From Brachynemurus nebulosus (lineage: Eukaryota > Arthropoda > Insecta > Neuroptera > Myrmeleontidae), in contig JAPWDM010000034.1 in assembly GCA_035578155.1 (NCBI GenBank), forward strand, positions 3,267,307-3,331,306: 64,000 nucleotides of DNA, in the 5' to 3' direction. Numbering within the stretch: the first letter of the stretch is position 1; each line of letters opens with the position of its first letter. The notes below the pieces were generated by a model, which was given only the letters and a program-made list of their open reading frames with translations, made no database searches and was not told the DNA's origin. Position numbers and translations under genes: made by a program. Positions 1-11,307 of the stretch are shown one piece after another.

Positions 1-320
1 AAAAGGTCAAATTTCAAAAAGTGTGGGGCTGACCAAAAATTTGTTTTTTGATTTTTTTTTTTTGAAGTTCTTGATTATTTTTAGTTGCCGTTTGCGGCAC
101 AATTTGGTACAAACGTAGCACAAAGCGGCACAACTAACAAAAAATTGAAAAGTGCGGGGCTGGTAAAAATTTGCTTTTGGTGTTTTCTCCTAATTGCTTC
201 TAATTTCGAGCTGTTGTTTGCGGCACAAATTGGCACAAACGTAATAGCACAATGTAGCACAATTAAGAAAAATAAAAATTTCTCCAAGTACGGGGCTAGC
301 ATCACACACATTATATTATC
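1..320. repeat. Tandem repeat, ~130-bp unit, runs off left edge
   Basis: Two to three diverged copies of a unit of about 130 bases. The marker 'GGGGCT' recurs at about 25, 156 and 292, and 'TTTGCGGCACAA' at about 89 and 216, followed each time by 'ACAAACGTA' and 'AGCACAA'. The short open frames across this stretch on both strands are low-complexity by-products of the repeat. Confidence 0.75.
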
Positions 321-719
321 GAGCTGTATTTAAAACAAACAATTTTTTCTGGTGTGAAAAAATCAGAAATTTACACGTTCAAATTTCCTAAAATTATTTT
401 GTAAATCTTAATTAATGTTCTCTTTATTTTTATTTTTCGATAAACGATCAAAAAATTCTTGTTTTACTAGGCCCTGTGACAGTAGTATTTCGTTCCAGTT
501 TAACTTTTCGTGTATTAACCACATTGATAGCTTCACTTGAACTTAAATTTCTGATTTACAACTTTTTGATAGCTGCTGGAAGTTTTGAATAATTTATTTT
601 AATATAAGTTAATTAATTAACTAAAGACACAGGAGTTCTTGGAATTTTTTTAAAATATGTTTTGTTTCCTTTAAAACTAACTGTTAAATTTAACGGGTCA
701 AACTACTGTATGATAGTTA
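321..719. other. AT-rich, nothing recognised
   Basis: No open frame of note, no inverted or tandem repeat that I could find. Mostly A/T-rich unique-looking sequence. Confidence 0.5.
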
Positions 720-1085
720 GCATTCCGGCTGTCGCCAGAATTTTACGTCATCAAGCTTGGCAGCGAAGCACCTCCACTTTCTATGGTTATATACATTTTT
801 ATAGTTTATGTTTGTAGGTGTAGTATAATGGATGTTAGTATGTGTGATATTCGGTATGTATGTAGCGCAAGGTGCAAGGTGAGAGTGGATACATACTACC
901 GAACAACTATATGTATGTATCTGTTACTAATGATGTAACCACGATGTAACAATCAACAGCCACCACTGTGGCCACCACTTAACAGTGGTTGTTTGCTCTT
1001 GTAGAGCCGATGGACGACTAGTTAGTAAGCAGTATAAAATGCAGCTTATTGCAACTTTCGGACCACACTTTTTTATATGTAGGCT
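720..1085 (+). promoter_or_regulatory. Possible promoter-like stretch with TATA box
   Basis: This stretch is less AT-rich than its surroundings and carries a canonical TATA box ('TATAAAA', 1033-1039). Upstream is a small inverted pair, 'ACCACTGT' near 965 and 'ACAGTGGT' near 982. No coding exon is recognisable downstream, so a promoter is only inferred from the TATA box and composition. It could equally be the end of an old transposon. Confidence 0.2.
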
Positions 1086-1435
1086 TCATCTGTCTGATCT
1101 GCGGTTAAATTCAAATATTTCGGCAATCAAATTTAAATTTAAAAAGTAACTGATTTTAGAGTTCTTTTTTTTTTAATTTTTGAAGTATAAAAAGTAAGTG
1201 TTAGTTTAATTATTTTAGTAAATATGTAGTTAATATGCACTTAAAATAAAAATAGGCAAAATTATTAAAAAAGGTGTTAAAGGAAAAAGCATTTAAATAT
1301 TGAATTTACGTCAAAACAAGTAATATTAACATAAAATAATTCAAACGGAACTAGTGTTTAAACGCAATTAGTCTAACAATTTGTAGTTAAAGCATGTCTA
1401 TAGATATTTCTGTCTAAAGTTTCGAACAATTCAAA
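1086..1435. other. AT-rich, nothing recognised
   Basis: No coding or repeat structure seen. Confidence 0.45.
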
Positions 1436-1912
1436 GACAAATATAAAAATATTGTGTAGGTATATATGATAATATAGTTTAAAATGAAAAATGGTTTATG
1501 AGAAAATATATCAGAGATAACACTGTTCTAATTTCGTTTTAAATTCGCAAATTAACCACTAGTTCTTGGTATAATGCACATGATAAATTTTTATCACTCA
1601 AATCTAGGCAATTGATATAACAGTACTGTAATGATTTTAGAGTATGACCGTGTTGTTTGAATTAATTCAACAAATGTCAAAATATTGACTTTCAGACAAA
1701 TATCAAAATATTGTGTAGGTATCTATGATAATATAGTTTAAAATAAAATATAGTTTATGAGAAAATATATCAGAGATAACACTGTTCTAATTTCGTTTTA
1801 GATTCGCAAATTAGCCACTGGTTCTTGAATTTAATGCACATTACAAATTTTTTATCACACAAATTTAGGCAATTGATATAACAATACTGTAATAATTTTA
1901 GAGTATAACCGA
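1436..1912. repeat. Direct tandem duplication, ~259-bp period
   Basis: Two copies (about 1436-1655 and 1695-1912) share long near-identical runs, for example 'ATATCAGAGATAACACTG' and 'GGCAATTGATATAACA', with scattered substitutions and small indels. This is an old local duplication. No coding content. Confidence 0.85.
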
Positions 1913-2087
1913 TAATAATGTATAATGAGCAAAATATTCAAAATGAAAATTAGCTCATTTGCTTTTAAATGGTTTATAAGACTGAAAACCAAATTTTAGA
2001 ATAGGCATACTCATAAATAAAGTAGTATATGCAAATATACATTCGTCCAACCTTAATGATCTATTGTAAAATAAGTAATATTCATTG

Positions 2088-2195
2088 TTTACATTGATTA
2101 CATTGTCTACGTAGACAATTGCCACGTAGTCTACCTGATTGATTACGCGTAGACAATTTGGGTAGACTTCTTCACGTAGTCTACGTGCACAACCC
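2088..2195. repeat. Cluster of GTAGAC/GTCTAC motifs
   Basis: Within about 100 bases the hexamer GTAGAC or its complement occurs at least six times, including the self-complementary 'GTCTACGTAGAC' near 2105 and 'CACGTAGTCTACGTG' near 2173. Could be the ends of a tiny inverted-repeat element or a cluster of binding sites; not resolved. Confidence 0.5.
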
Positions 2196-4290
2196 TGTTC
2201 ATAATTGTCTAATGTATCTGTTAAATAAGTTTGGTCGAAAGTTTAACATTTTTTAATATCTTATAGTCGTTTTTGTATTCTAGTCCATTTACGCACATTA
2301 AAAAAAGTTAAATTTTGAAAATTAATTTCTTGAATACTAAGAGCACAATTGATCTGAAATTTTAAAGGTCGGCGTTTTACATATTCATTGTTTATTGGTT
2401 AAAATTTTAGATCGATGGTATCATTTTTTAGAGTCTATCGAAACTCCTTAAGATACTGGATATAAATTTATTTATTCACTAAAATAATTTTTTTTAAATA
2501 TAATTAATTTTTTATTAATTTTTTATTTTCGGATTTTCTAAGATTTTTAAAAGTAACGCAGACTTTATTTCTGTATCTCGAGACATTTCTAAAAGCTGCA
2601 ACAAAAATATACATATATATTAAAAAAAAGTTTTATTTATATAACTCAAAATTAACAAAAATTAATACAATTTCTTCTTTTTCACATGAATATAACATAA
2701 CCTATCTTTTTGGTCACAGCAATTATGTTCAGTAAGCAATCTTAACACTTTTCGTCATTTTCCGCTAATAAAATAACAACTACTGACTTGTCAGTATTGA
2801 CAAGATTGTTGGTTTGTTTTTAGAAAAGCATAGAAAATTGATTTGTTTTGAATATAATAATTAATTTTTTTTAACTTTGACTCATGATCAATTGTATTTG
2901 AAAAAGGGTATACCATAAACGAATTGAATCGGGACTTAAGGTTGTTGTGGTATGAGGGCTGACTAGAGAAAAAATAATAAAAATTTGCAGATTCTCAAAA
3001 AGGTATTTTATCATCCTATGAAAGAACAAAAAAATTTGGTCGCTGAGAGTCGAGAAAAAAATTACCAAAGTTGAGTAAAAATATATGGGTGCTTATGGAG
3101 ACATGTGATTTTTTTTGTTTCGAATTAAAAAAAAAAAAATAGTTCTAATAAAGAGAATTAAATAAAAAACTAATTTGATATACTTAACCAATAAAGAATC
3201 GATAATCAAAATTCAGTTGCGATCCGGTCGACTGAACTTTAGATTTTTTGATCTAAAGTATCGAAAACGTCTAAAGTAGTGATAACATTGGCAACACTGT
3301 TATATATTTGAAATCAAAATAATCTGAGAGGGGTTACAGGTCTCGTTAAATCTACTTAACCTCATTTTATTTGTTTATAAAACTTCTGAAAATAAAAATA
3401 TAACCTTTCTGAAAGTATAAAAAAGTGCACAGTAATAACTGGTGCTAATAACAAAAAACAATACGTAATTAAAATAAGTTTTGTTTATTTTCCTCAGTTT
3501 AAATTATAATTGAATGAACTGAAATCATCACACCTTTTTTCTATAAAAGTTCAATTGTTTTTTTCAAAACTTATTAACAATAAAGCAGGTATATAAATTC
3601 ATTACAGTAAATAAAAATACCTAATACTTAATGAAATTTTTGTATAACACTTACATACGTTTTTAAAAATCACAGACACCAGAAAACAAACTAAAAATTA
3701 TTCACTTTTTTGCTAGAGAATTATAAACTTATTTTCATAACTTTTCATAAATATTTTATTATCACATAGACATAAAACACTCAAATACACTTAAATACAA
3801 TAGTATTTTACATACATTCTGATGTTCTTATGTATTTTTATTTATTGAAAAGGTTAAAAACAACCTAAAATCCCCTATGCGTTTCAATGTTACCGATGAA
3901 ATAGTGGTTGAGTTAGAAAACTAAAGAACAGTGTTAATAGATGGCAGCACTTACTGGCCAATGTTTGACTTCAATGTTGCAATATTTTAAACAAAGATAT
4001 AATATTTAAATAATTGCGTAAAGAAAAAATTGCTTTCATCTAAAATGCTTATAAAAATATTTAATGACATTTTAAAATACTTTAATGTTAAAATTATATC
4101 TCCATATATTAAAAATTAATAAATTTTCGCTTTTAAATTTCGTTGGATGCAGTTGGCAATACTTTCCAAAAGCAATACTGTAATATAGGACTCAGTATCA
4201 CCACATTTAAAAAACTAAACATCATACCATAATAACCTTAAAGCTGAATGAGAATAAATTGAAAAAAAAAGGTATATATGAACTTGATTT
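2196..4290. other. AT-rich intergenic DNA, nothing recognised
   Basis: About 2.1 kb of A/T-rich sequence. The only open frame (2871-3068, minus) has no recognisable domain and looks accidental. No clear repeats. Confidence 0.5.
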
Positions 4291-4298
4291 AAAAATAC

Positions 4299-4400
4299 TA
4301 TACGTAAAAACGAATATCTTTCTAAAACTATAGTAGAAAACTATATTAGTATATAAAAAATACCACACGTAAAAACGAATATCTTTCTAAAACTATAGGG
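4299..4400. repeat. Short tandem duplication, 67-bp period
   Basis: 'ACGTAAAAACGAATATCTTT' with the following 'CTAAAACTATAG' occurs at about 4302 and again at about 4369. Confidence 0.8.
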
Positions 4401-4711
4401 TTCTATCTAATCACTATTTTGGGTAAATCACTATATTGAGCTTTACTGCGGGCTGGATAAAATAATAATAATAATAATGTAATTTTTTCGGTTTGAAAGT
4501 TTCTGATGGACCCGCATTATACAAGTGTAATAAAAAAATTCACCTTTTTAGAGACCGTAATAAATTTTATGACTTAATTTGGTAAAAATTCTCTTTTATT
4601 CTCTGAAATTTGTAAATATTTTTAAATTGAGTTAAAAATAATTTTAGTTCTAGGTACATATATGAATTTATATGTAACTTAACCAAAACTTAATATTATA
4701 TTACAAAAATG

Positions 4712-4812
4712 TGTTGAAGTGCTCACACAGAAAATTCCTGACATGGAAAAATGCGCCCAGTGATAAATGCTCACAAGAAAAATACCCACGTTGATAAATC
4801 CTCACACGATCC
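4712..4812. mobile_element. Fragment of MULE terminal repeat
   Basis: Carries the same short-period phrases ('GCTCACACAGAAAATTCCT', 'GTGATAAATGCTCACA', 'GTTGATAAATCCTCACAC') as the outer end of the complete MULE at 31236-36778. Only about 100 bases remain and no target duplication is visible. It abuts the perfect palindrome that follows. Confidence 0.8.
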
Positions 4813-4817
4813 TGATC

Positions 4818-5004
4818 ATTAAATTAGGTATTATTAAATAATTTTTACCAATAATTTTTTATTTGACCCACCCATTTCAATTCATATTTTTATGATACCT
4901 AGCTAGTAACGTACCACAGTAAGGTATCATAAAAATATGAATTGAAATGGGTGGGTCAAATAAAAAATTATTGGTAAAAATTATTTAATAATACCTAATT
5001 TAAT
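4818..5004. repeat. Perfect 83-bp palindrome, 21-base spacer
   Basis: Arms 4818-4900 and 4922-5004 are exact reverse complements over 83 bases; the spacer is 4901-4921. The absence of any mismatch points to recent origin or active homogenisation. No open frame. Confidence 0.95.
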
Positions 5005-5239
5005 GGTATGTTATCTTTTTCTAACTTTCATTCAGTATACACAAATCCGTAAGTGAAATCTTATATAATTTGGCAATTGAAAAGAATGAGAAAAAGAAAA
5101 AATGGAAATAAACTTAATTTATGTACTATTTTAAGGATCAGTATCGTATAATTTTTTTAAAGGACAGCTAGCGTCATAAATTGAAAAGAGATGATAATGA
5201 CGTCATTTCTAAACTAAATAAATATACTATACAAATATA

Positions 5240-5382
5240 ATATATTAATTTTAGTGAATACTATTTTCTATTACTAGGGACCTCAAAACAAATTTCTATT
5301 ATAGTCTCGGGCTCAAGTCGTGTCATGACAGTGGCTGTAATAGCTAAATTCCATTCTGGAAATTCGCTAAAACCACCCATAA
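5240..5382 (+). mobile_element. Solo B-module of the (TA)n two-module family
   Basis: Matches the right-hand modules at 8105-8240 and 47190-47320: 'AATTTTAGTGAAT', 'GGGACCTCAAAACAA', 'GTCTCGGGCTCAAG', and a terminal hairpin 'AATTCCATTCTGGAAATT' followed by GCTAA. The preceding (TA)n is reduced to short degenerate AT runs. Confidence 0.75.
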
Positions 5383-5916
5383 AACCTATTAGGGCTATTC
5401 ATAACGACAAGTTAAGATAGCTCTAAGTTTAAACTTAGAGATATCGTAGCAAAGTTAACGCTAAGATTTAAATTAACATTACAATTCATAGGCAGATTTT
5501 AAAATTGTCCTACTAAAAACAAGCTTGAAGCTAGTCATAATGATACATTGTGAGGTGTACACAAGCTTTACAATTAATTTACCAATTGAAAGCAATCAGA
5601 AAAGCGAAAAATATTTGAACAGTAGTAGCGCGAAATATTTAAATTAATGAAAATTCTATCACGGAAAAATCTATTTATTGAAAATTTAAATTTCTTTGTT
5701 GTAAAATATTTAAACTGTTAGAATGTCAGTACGTAAATATGGACTGTTTGTTTAAAATCACAAGACGACGCTCTAGCAAATATTTTTAAAATTTTATGAA
5801 ATAAGTGATATTATGTGACAATTCTAATATTTTTTTTTTAATAATGTGAATTGTCTTTAAAACATGTGTTTTAAATATGCATATATAATATAATTGTGCT
5901 GTGTTTTTGTGTTTTT

Positions 5917-5918
<2 letters not shown>
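5383..5918. other. AT-rich; one 20-bp palindrome
   Basis: The only structure seen is 'CTCTAAGTTTAAACTTAGAG' at 5421-5440, a perfect palindrome, possibly a MITE terminus. No gene. Confidence 0.4.

Positions 5919-5987
<69 letters not shown>
5919..5987. repeat. (TA)n microsatellite
   Basis: About 69 bases of uninterrupted AT dinucleotide. Confidence 0.98.
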
Positions 5988-5990
<3 letters not shown>

Positions 5991-6004
5991 TACTTACTTT
6001 GATG

Positions 6005-6077
6005 GAATTTGATTGACTTATGTATAAAGCCATAATAAAATACCTATTATGGCTTTATACATAAGTCAATCAAATTC
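6005..6077. repeat. 33-bp perfect hairpin, 7-base loop
   Basis: Arms 6005-6037 and 6045-6077 are perfect complements around the loop AAATACC. The size resembles a pre-miRNA stem, but a perfect stem immediately beside a (TA)n tract is more typical of a small foldback or MITE remnant. Confidence 0.9.
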
Positions 6078-6574
6078 AAAATCAAGTCAATAAATTATAA
6101 CATAATATTCTAAAATATTTGTTTATTTATTAAAAATTTTTACAAAAAAAGTGTAAAATAAATATAAATTTTGTTAATGATTTAGATTTTTATAATTTTA
6201 AATATAAACTGTGGTGCTTAAGGCCTTAAACGTTGAAAAAATGCGGCGGTTCTGATAATTTTCAACATTTCAGTAGGAAAAACAGTTAAAAGAAAATGTA
6301 ATAATAAATTAAGAGTAACTAAAGTATAGTAAAATAGTATGTTAAACTACCGTTTTGTTTGTAAATATTTACATTAAAAAAAAAAAATACGGAAGTACGT
6401 ACACAAAAAAATGTAAGTAGAAAGTCAAAATATTCTGTCACAGAACTGCACTGCTGGCATTTGTAACATAATTATAGTACGCTTGACATAATTATTAATG
6501 AAAAATTTGAAAGAATTTTTTTGCTCCTTCAACTGTATTTTTGGGTTGTTTCATAATTTTGCAAGAAATATTAC
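6078..6574. other. AT-rich, nothing recognised
   Basis: No domain-bearing frame and no repeats found. Confidence 0.45.
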
Positions 6575-6890
6575 GAAATACTCCAATTTGACAAGCCTTT
6601 TAGCTGAACGATTAGTGAACATATCAATACTGCGTGTGTTGAAATGCAAACAAAAGTTTGTCATACGTAGTAGTGTCTCACAAGCACTCGATAATATTTG
6701 AAATAAAAAAATGGTAACTGTTTCTCGAATCAGAGAGAGTACTAATACACATAGGTGATTGAATGGGTGTCCGGCTCGGCCGCTTACCGAGCATGCGATC
6801 GTTGGTGTAGAGGTTAGCACGTCTGGCTAGTTACCAGAAGATCCTGGGTTCGATTCCCGGCCGATCCGGATAATTTGTTCAATCACTTTG
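6575..6890 (+). mobile_element. tRNA-Thr-bearing repeat unit, copy 1
   Basis: Homologous over its whole length to the unit at 62955-63236 on the minus strand. Shared blocks in the same order: 'AGTGAACATAT', 'ACAAAAGT', 'GCACTCGATAA', 'ATTTGAAAT', 'TAACTG', 'AGAGAGTA', then a tRNA-like domain and the tail 'GATAATTT'. The tRNA-like part lies at the 3' end after a leader of about 200 bases, unlike ordinary SINEs, where it comes first. Confidence 0.7.
6796..6868 (+). tRNA. tRNA-Thr(AGT)-like sequence (probable repeat-borne)
   Basis: Cloverleaf can be drawn: D arm 'TGGTGTAGAGGTTAGCA' (box A-like), anticodon stem TCTGG/CCAGA around loop CTAGTTA (anticodon AGT, 6829-6831), T arm CTGGG-TTCGATT-CCCGG with perfect box B 'GGTTCGATTCC', acceptor 3' strand CCGATCC. 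The acceptor stem has mismatches at its first and seventh pairs (CGATCGT against CCGATCC). Together with its position inside a dispersed repeat, that argues for a tRNA-derived element rather than a working tRNA gene. No intron; no clear oligo-T terminator directly after it. Confidence 0.55.
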
Positions 6891-7570
6891 TGATTTTTAA
6901 TTTTAAGCCTGATCACATAACTTAAACATTTTTTCCAAAAGATTGTAAAATTTTCACCACCATATGCTGAAATGTAGAAAATTTTAGCAACTAACTTGCT
7001 AAATTTGCTTTTTGTATTTCATTATTTTTATTTTTTGTAAACTTTTTAATAATTTCAAAAGAAATATATTACGAAAAAAAAAATGTGTTAAAATTTTTAT
7101 GTATGGATCCATTTTATTAATTTTATCTCTCAAATAAAAAAAAAATTGAAAGTGCAATAAATAGTATTGAAATTAAATATATGGAATACATTGTGCATAT
7201 ATTTGTACACAATTATTAAGACAATATTCAAACGCGGATAAATTTACGTAAAAGTGTTACTGTTTCAAAGTGGTTTAACGTAATTTTCATACAATTGTAC
7301 CAAAATGTTAATAGTTTTAATTTCGTGGTAACATAATCTATCACCTCCGACATAAAGCACATTGTCGTGATTATTTTTCTCAAAAAAAAAAAAAAAAAAA
7401 AAATGAAATAGATACATTATAAAAATATATTTAACTGAGAGAGATATAGAATATAGCCGAATCGTTAAACTGGATTAAAAGAATCATGACACGCCACTTA
7501 TAAAGCGTTTTTTATTTCGAATGTAGCTCGCAAAAGATGAGACACAAAAAAAGAATGTGAGTGCGAGTGA
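6891..7570. other. AT-rich, poly(A) run, nothing recognised
   Basis: Contains a pure A run at about 7384-7403 and otherwise A/T-rich sequence without genes. Confidence 0.45.
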
Positions 7571-7599
7571 AATGGAGAACGACATATTTCCTAGTTTTT

Positions 7600-7861
7600 C
7601 TCGAAAAATAAGTAACTTAGAGCAACGGTGCAAATCATCTTTTACGCATATTGCGTTTTACTTTGGCTCGGTGTAAAATAAATTTTGAAAAATTTCTTAA
7701 TTCTCGCAAAAAACTCATCTTGTTGACAAAAAATGCCTAAAAAACCTACTTCTGGGCATCCGACGCGTCTGGCTAACGAACTTAGCCAAGCCAATCTAGT
7801 CTTCAGTACGCACACAAAATTTCATGGTCATTAAACGTTTCGTTCGAGGGTTATCGCGCGG

Positions 7862-7940
<79 letters not shown>

Positions 7941-8010
7941 CATATATATATATATATACATATGTATATATGTATATATATGTATATATATATACATACA
8001 TATATATATA

Positions 8011-8107
<97 letters not shown>

Positions 8108-8240
8108 TATATATAAATTTTAGTGAATTTTATTTTCGGTTTCTAGGGACCTCAAAACAATTTTCTGCCATAGTCTCGGGCTCAAGTCGCGTCATGACAG
8201 TGGTTGTAATAGCTGAATTTAGGAATTTAGGAAATTCGCT
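7600..8240 (+). mobile_element. Two-module (TA)n element, copy at 7.6-8.2 kb
   Basis: Left module A ends in 'CTGGGCATCCGACGCGTCTG' and 'ACGAACTTAGCC', then (TA)n at 7864-8106, then right module B ('AATTTTAGTGAAT', 'GGGACCTCAAAACAA', 'AGTCTCGGGCTCAAG'). B ends in a GAATTT...AAATTC hairpin followed by GCTAAT. The same arrangement occurs at 47050-47320 and, reversed, at 54845-55400. Conserved ends around a variable microsatellite plus a 3' hairpin resemble non-autonomous Helentron/DINE-type elements; that class is inference. The exact left end is not determined. Confidence 0.65.
7864..8106. repeat. (TA)n microsatellite with ACATA/GTATA variants
   Basis: About 240 bases of TA repeats with internal TACATA and GTATAT variants. 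The Ile-Tyr open frames here are translation of the microsatellite, not genes. Confidence 0.98.
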
Positions 8241-9261
8241 AATATTGTGTTGGTGCTGTATATGTAAAGATTGTTTATTCTGGATAGCATATACGTCATC
8301 AATTTTCTTTCTCTGTTTCTTACAACTTTTCTTATCTTCTCTAATCTTTTTGATTTATGGCAATAATAGCCTTTTTGTAATAGGTAAATTTGGTCTATAT
8401 TGTTAAATATATCTATCGGTTTTCGTATGACGTCATAAATATTTTAAAATGTAGTTATTCACGACAAACGATTTTTAACTACTTTTAAATTAGTTGAAAA
8501 AAATGCATACAATTTTTATTGAGATAACTAAAAAAAGCTTAACAAACAATACGCCCATTTTTATGCTAATTAGATTGCTATATTTACAATCAAAGTATTA
8601 TATTTTCCCCTCATGTTCACTTTGAAATGATTTATGTTTTTTTTTTCTCTGAAAAAAAATTATAAAGGAAGGGTACAAGAAAAAAAATTATAGAAATTAT
8701 ATACAAAAATATAAAAACAGAGTTTGAATAGGTATTTGCCTAAAATTTGTTAGAAACCTTAATTACACCCTTCTTTTACTAGTTTTAGATACATCTGTAC
8801 ATGACTTTCTTATATAGTATTGTTATAAATAAAAATTTCTCTCTATATATCATTGTTTACAACGGTAGAACTTGTTAGCTACAGGACTTATAACTATAGG
8901 ACTCTTTTCAGAGGAAAAAAATCTATAACCTAAATTAGTTGAATAAATATAATCAACATTAAGCAATTTTTTCGGGAATTATCAAAACTGAAAAGGAAAA
9001 ACATTTGTTTGCTTCAATTAAAGTTCACTGATGTGGCAATGATAGAAACCAAAATCTTTTCTCCAAATAATAAGAACGTTTACCTGAAAATTTTTTTATT
9101 CCGTTGCTTAAATGCCAACAACTTGAAAACTTGTCAGTTGTGATTACTAATGGCTATATGTGCGTATTTATTTTTTTTGTTATAAAAGAAATTTTTTTTA
9201 AAGTGACCTGCTAAAACTTCTTTCGATGCATTTCAATATTAACTTAACATTTTGTAATACT
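8241..9261. other. AT-rich, nothing recognised
   Basis: No recognisable frame, repeat or RNA gene in about 1 kb. Confidence 0.45.
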
Positions 9262-9263
9262 TA

Positions 9264-10560
9264 GGGGGAAGTTCCCTAGTGGCGGACACCTAAGGTTTTT
9301 AGGAAATAACTTAAAAACTGTTTCAAAAAATGTAACTTTATTTATCAATTAACTAAGTCAACTAAGTTTAAAATCAACACAAATTAACAAAAATACAACT
9401 TCTACATAATCTTATTTAAAAATAAAAACTAAACTTTGGTGAAAAAAAATGCAATCGCTTGAAGTGGCACCTAGTACCGGACGGACTTCATTTCGAACTT
9501 CTAGCACCGGACATTTTTAAAACATCCGGCATCGATCACATATGTAGTCGTCTGAAGATTCAGGGATCGCTGCACATGCTTCATGAGCCCATCCATGGCA
9601 GCTGGAGCACTGTATCCAGTCTTCGTCGTAGTTTTCTAAGCACACTACGCAAATAGTTTTTTCAACTTGAGATATCTCATTTAGTGGCTGCTTTTTCTTA
9701 GCTTTATCTCCATTTTTTCTTTTAGCTTTTACTTCTTTGGTTTGTTTCCCCTTTTCGTCACTTCTTCCTTTGGCCTTCACGACTTTGGTTTGTTTCCCGT
9801 TCTCTTCTTTTTTTTATTTTGGATTTAGTTTTCATTCTTTTCTTTTCCTCCTTAGAGTTCTTTTCATTCTCTTTTTCTTCAACAGTAATTTTATATGGGG
9901 TTGAAGTGAGAATTTCACTCCTTTCACATTTTCTTTTAGGGCCGCTGATCGTTTTTTGGCAGCGTCTGGCAATGGCGACAATTTATGGACAATCTCGATA
10001 ACACCTGGATTCAAGCTCGTCGATGGCTCGGCATTGCTGATTCTTGGTTCGTTGGCAGATTCTTCAGGAGGATCCTTGACAGATACGGAAACCTCCCCCA
10101 GTGTACTTGAAGAAGTTCCTGGCTCTTCCAGTGGAATAAATAATTTTTTTCACTGTCCGACGTTAAGGGACTACTTTTTGTCCGGTTCTAAGGGACAGGA
10201 TAATACCACAATTACATAATTTATACGTAATTCGTTTTAAAAATCATCAAAAAAAAGTATATAATACGAATAATAATGAAACCTTACCTTAATTAACAAA
10301 TACCATAAATATTTAAACATCGAAACGTAGCTGTAACACTCACTTTAATCTTATCTGACGTAGTATTTTTCCGCCTGAAACAAAAACGGATCGCTCCCGA
10401 TCTTGTCTTGAGCATAATTGGCAAACTACGACATGTGACTCTGTACCGCTACACCCCTCCCCACCTCTTTCACACGTGTTTGAATTATCCACATTGTAAC
10501 TTGTCGAGATACTAAGACTGTCCGGAGCTAGGTGCCGTCCGGCGTTACGGGACTTCCCCC
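9264..10560 (-). mobile_element. Pogo-like deletion derivative, TA target site
   Basis: Flanked by TA (9262-9263 and 10561-10562). Ends are inverted: left 'GGGGGAAGTTCCCTAG', right read backwards 'GGGGGAAGTCCCGTAA', both leading into GGCGGAC/GCCGGAC. The TIR motif (CCGGAC next to TAGG or TAAGGGAC) recurs inside near 9467, 9501, 10154, 10179, 10517 and 10531. Inside is only the 3' end of a transposase-like gene with a PHD finger; the DNA-binding and catalytic parts are gone. The size of 1297 bp is that of a shortened pogo/Tigger relative. Confidence 0.8.
9517..10014 (-). pseudogene. 3' remnant of pogo-like transposase, basic linker plus PHD finger
   Basis: Two stretches in one frame (10014-9832 and 9780-9517) separated by about 17 codons with at least one stop. 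The upstream part reads 'SPLPDAAKKRSA' followed by a Lys/Arg-rich linker, typical of the region after the catalytic core in pogo/Tigger proteins. The downstream part ends in a C4HC3 PHD finger: C-x2-C in 'CVVCLE', C-x2-C in 'CSSC', H-x2-C in 'HEAC', C-x2-C in 'CDRC', then a stop five bases after the last motif. No HTH or DDD core remains in the element, so this cannot transpose alone. The intact pogo element at 18215-21339 also ends in a PHD finger, but its TIRs differ, so the two belong to different families. Confidence 0.75.
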
Positions 10561-10562
10561 TA

Positions 10563-11298
10563 ACCCCTTTAATTGGGTCACGTGATTCACTGAAGCCCTA
10601 AACTGTGGAACCACTATTGGATCACCTATTTCACTTATGAAATTTTGCATAACTCAAGCAGAGACATAAAATAAAAATTTTCTTTTTGAGTGGTTCTCAC
10701 ACTACGTAAGTACACATTCAGTAAGATTAGCACTTAATGACTATTTATCACGTCTTTAGATAACCGTTTTAAAGGGATTTTACTGAAAGAAGCTGATATG
10801 AGTCTGATGAGCCATGACATAGGAATCTCTCAGACTGCATATCTGTGAAGGTGTTATATGTAAACTAATAATGTTCACAGTTACTTAAGTTTAGTATGTA
10901 ATTATCACAATTGTAAAATTGTGTGAGTGTAAAATAAAGTTTGTACAACAAACTGTCCTAGAATTCATAAACTATATCTACCAGAAGGGAGCAATTTAAT
11001 ATGAAATAACTAGATTTTCAGATAAAGACTAATAAGAATTAATATATTTTGGACTGATTTTTAGAGAATATTGTATCTGAGGCATTAAATATATTACACT
11101 AATAATAAAAAAATATCTATTTTACATAGATAGAAACCTCTGGTCTAGTTTTTTCCTATACCCTATATTAGTTTGCAATAATTAATAGTCCAAAACCCCA
11201 ATGTAAAAAAATGTAGTTGATTTCTTTATCAATTAAACTCAAACAATGACAAAAGTGGTTCCAGAAACATCCTGCTCGGGCAAATTTCATTTCCGGTA
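10563..11298. other. AT-rich; one bulged hairpin, no gene
   Basis: The only structure is a 13-bp stem with one bulge at 10795-10843 (loop of 22 bases). No coding signal. Confidence 0.45.
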
Positions 11299-11307
11299 CA
11301 AGCAGGT

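Noticed and set aside
2871..3068. 65-aa minus-strand frame
   Set aside because: No domain and A/T-driven composition; likely accidental.
6796..6868. Functional tRNA-Thr gene
   Set aside because: Mismatched acceptor stem and location inside a dispersed repeat also seen at 63 kb; kept only as tRNA-like.
7824..8123. Open frames made of Ile-Tyr repeats (also near 24100, 39060, 42380, 48690, 54900)
   Set aside because: Translations of (TA)n microsatellites; they occur in several frames and strands with no flanking domain.
10795..10843. Hammerhead-ribozyme-like sequence containing CTGATGAG and a CC...GG helix
   Set aside because: The CTGATGA core pairs within the long stem, and the required GAAA core after helix II is absent.
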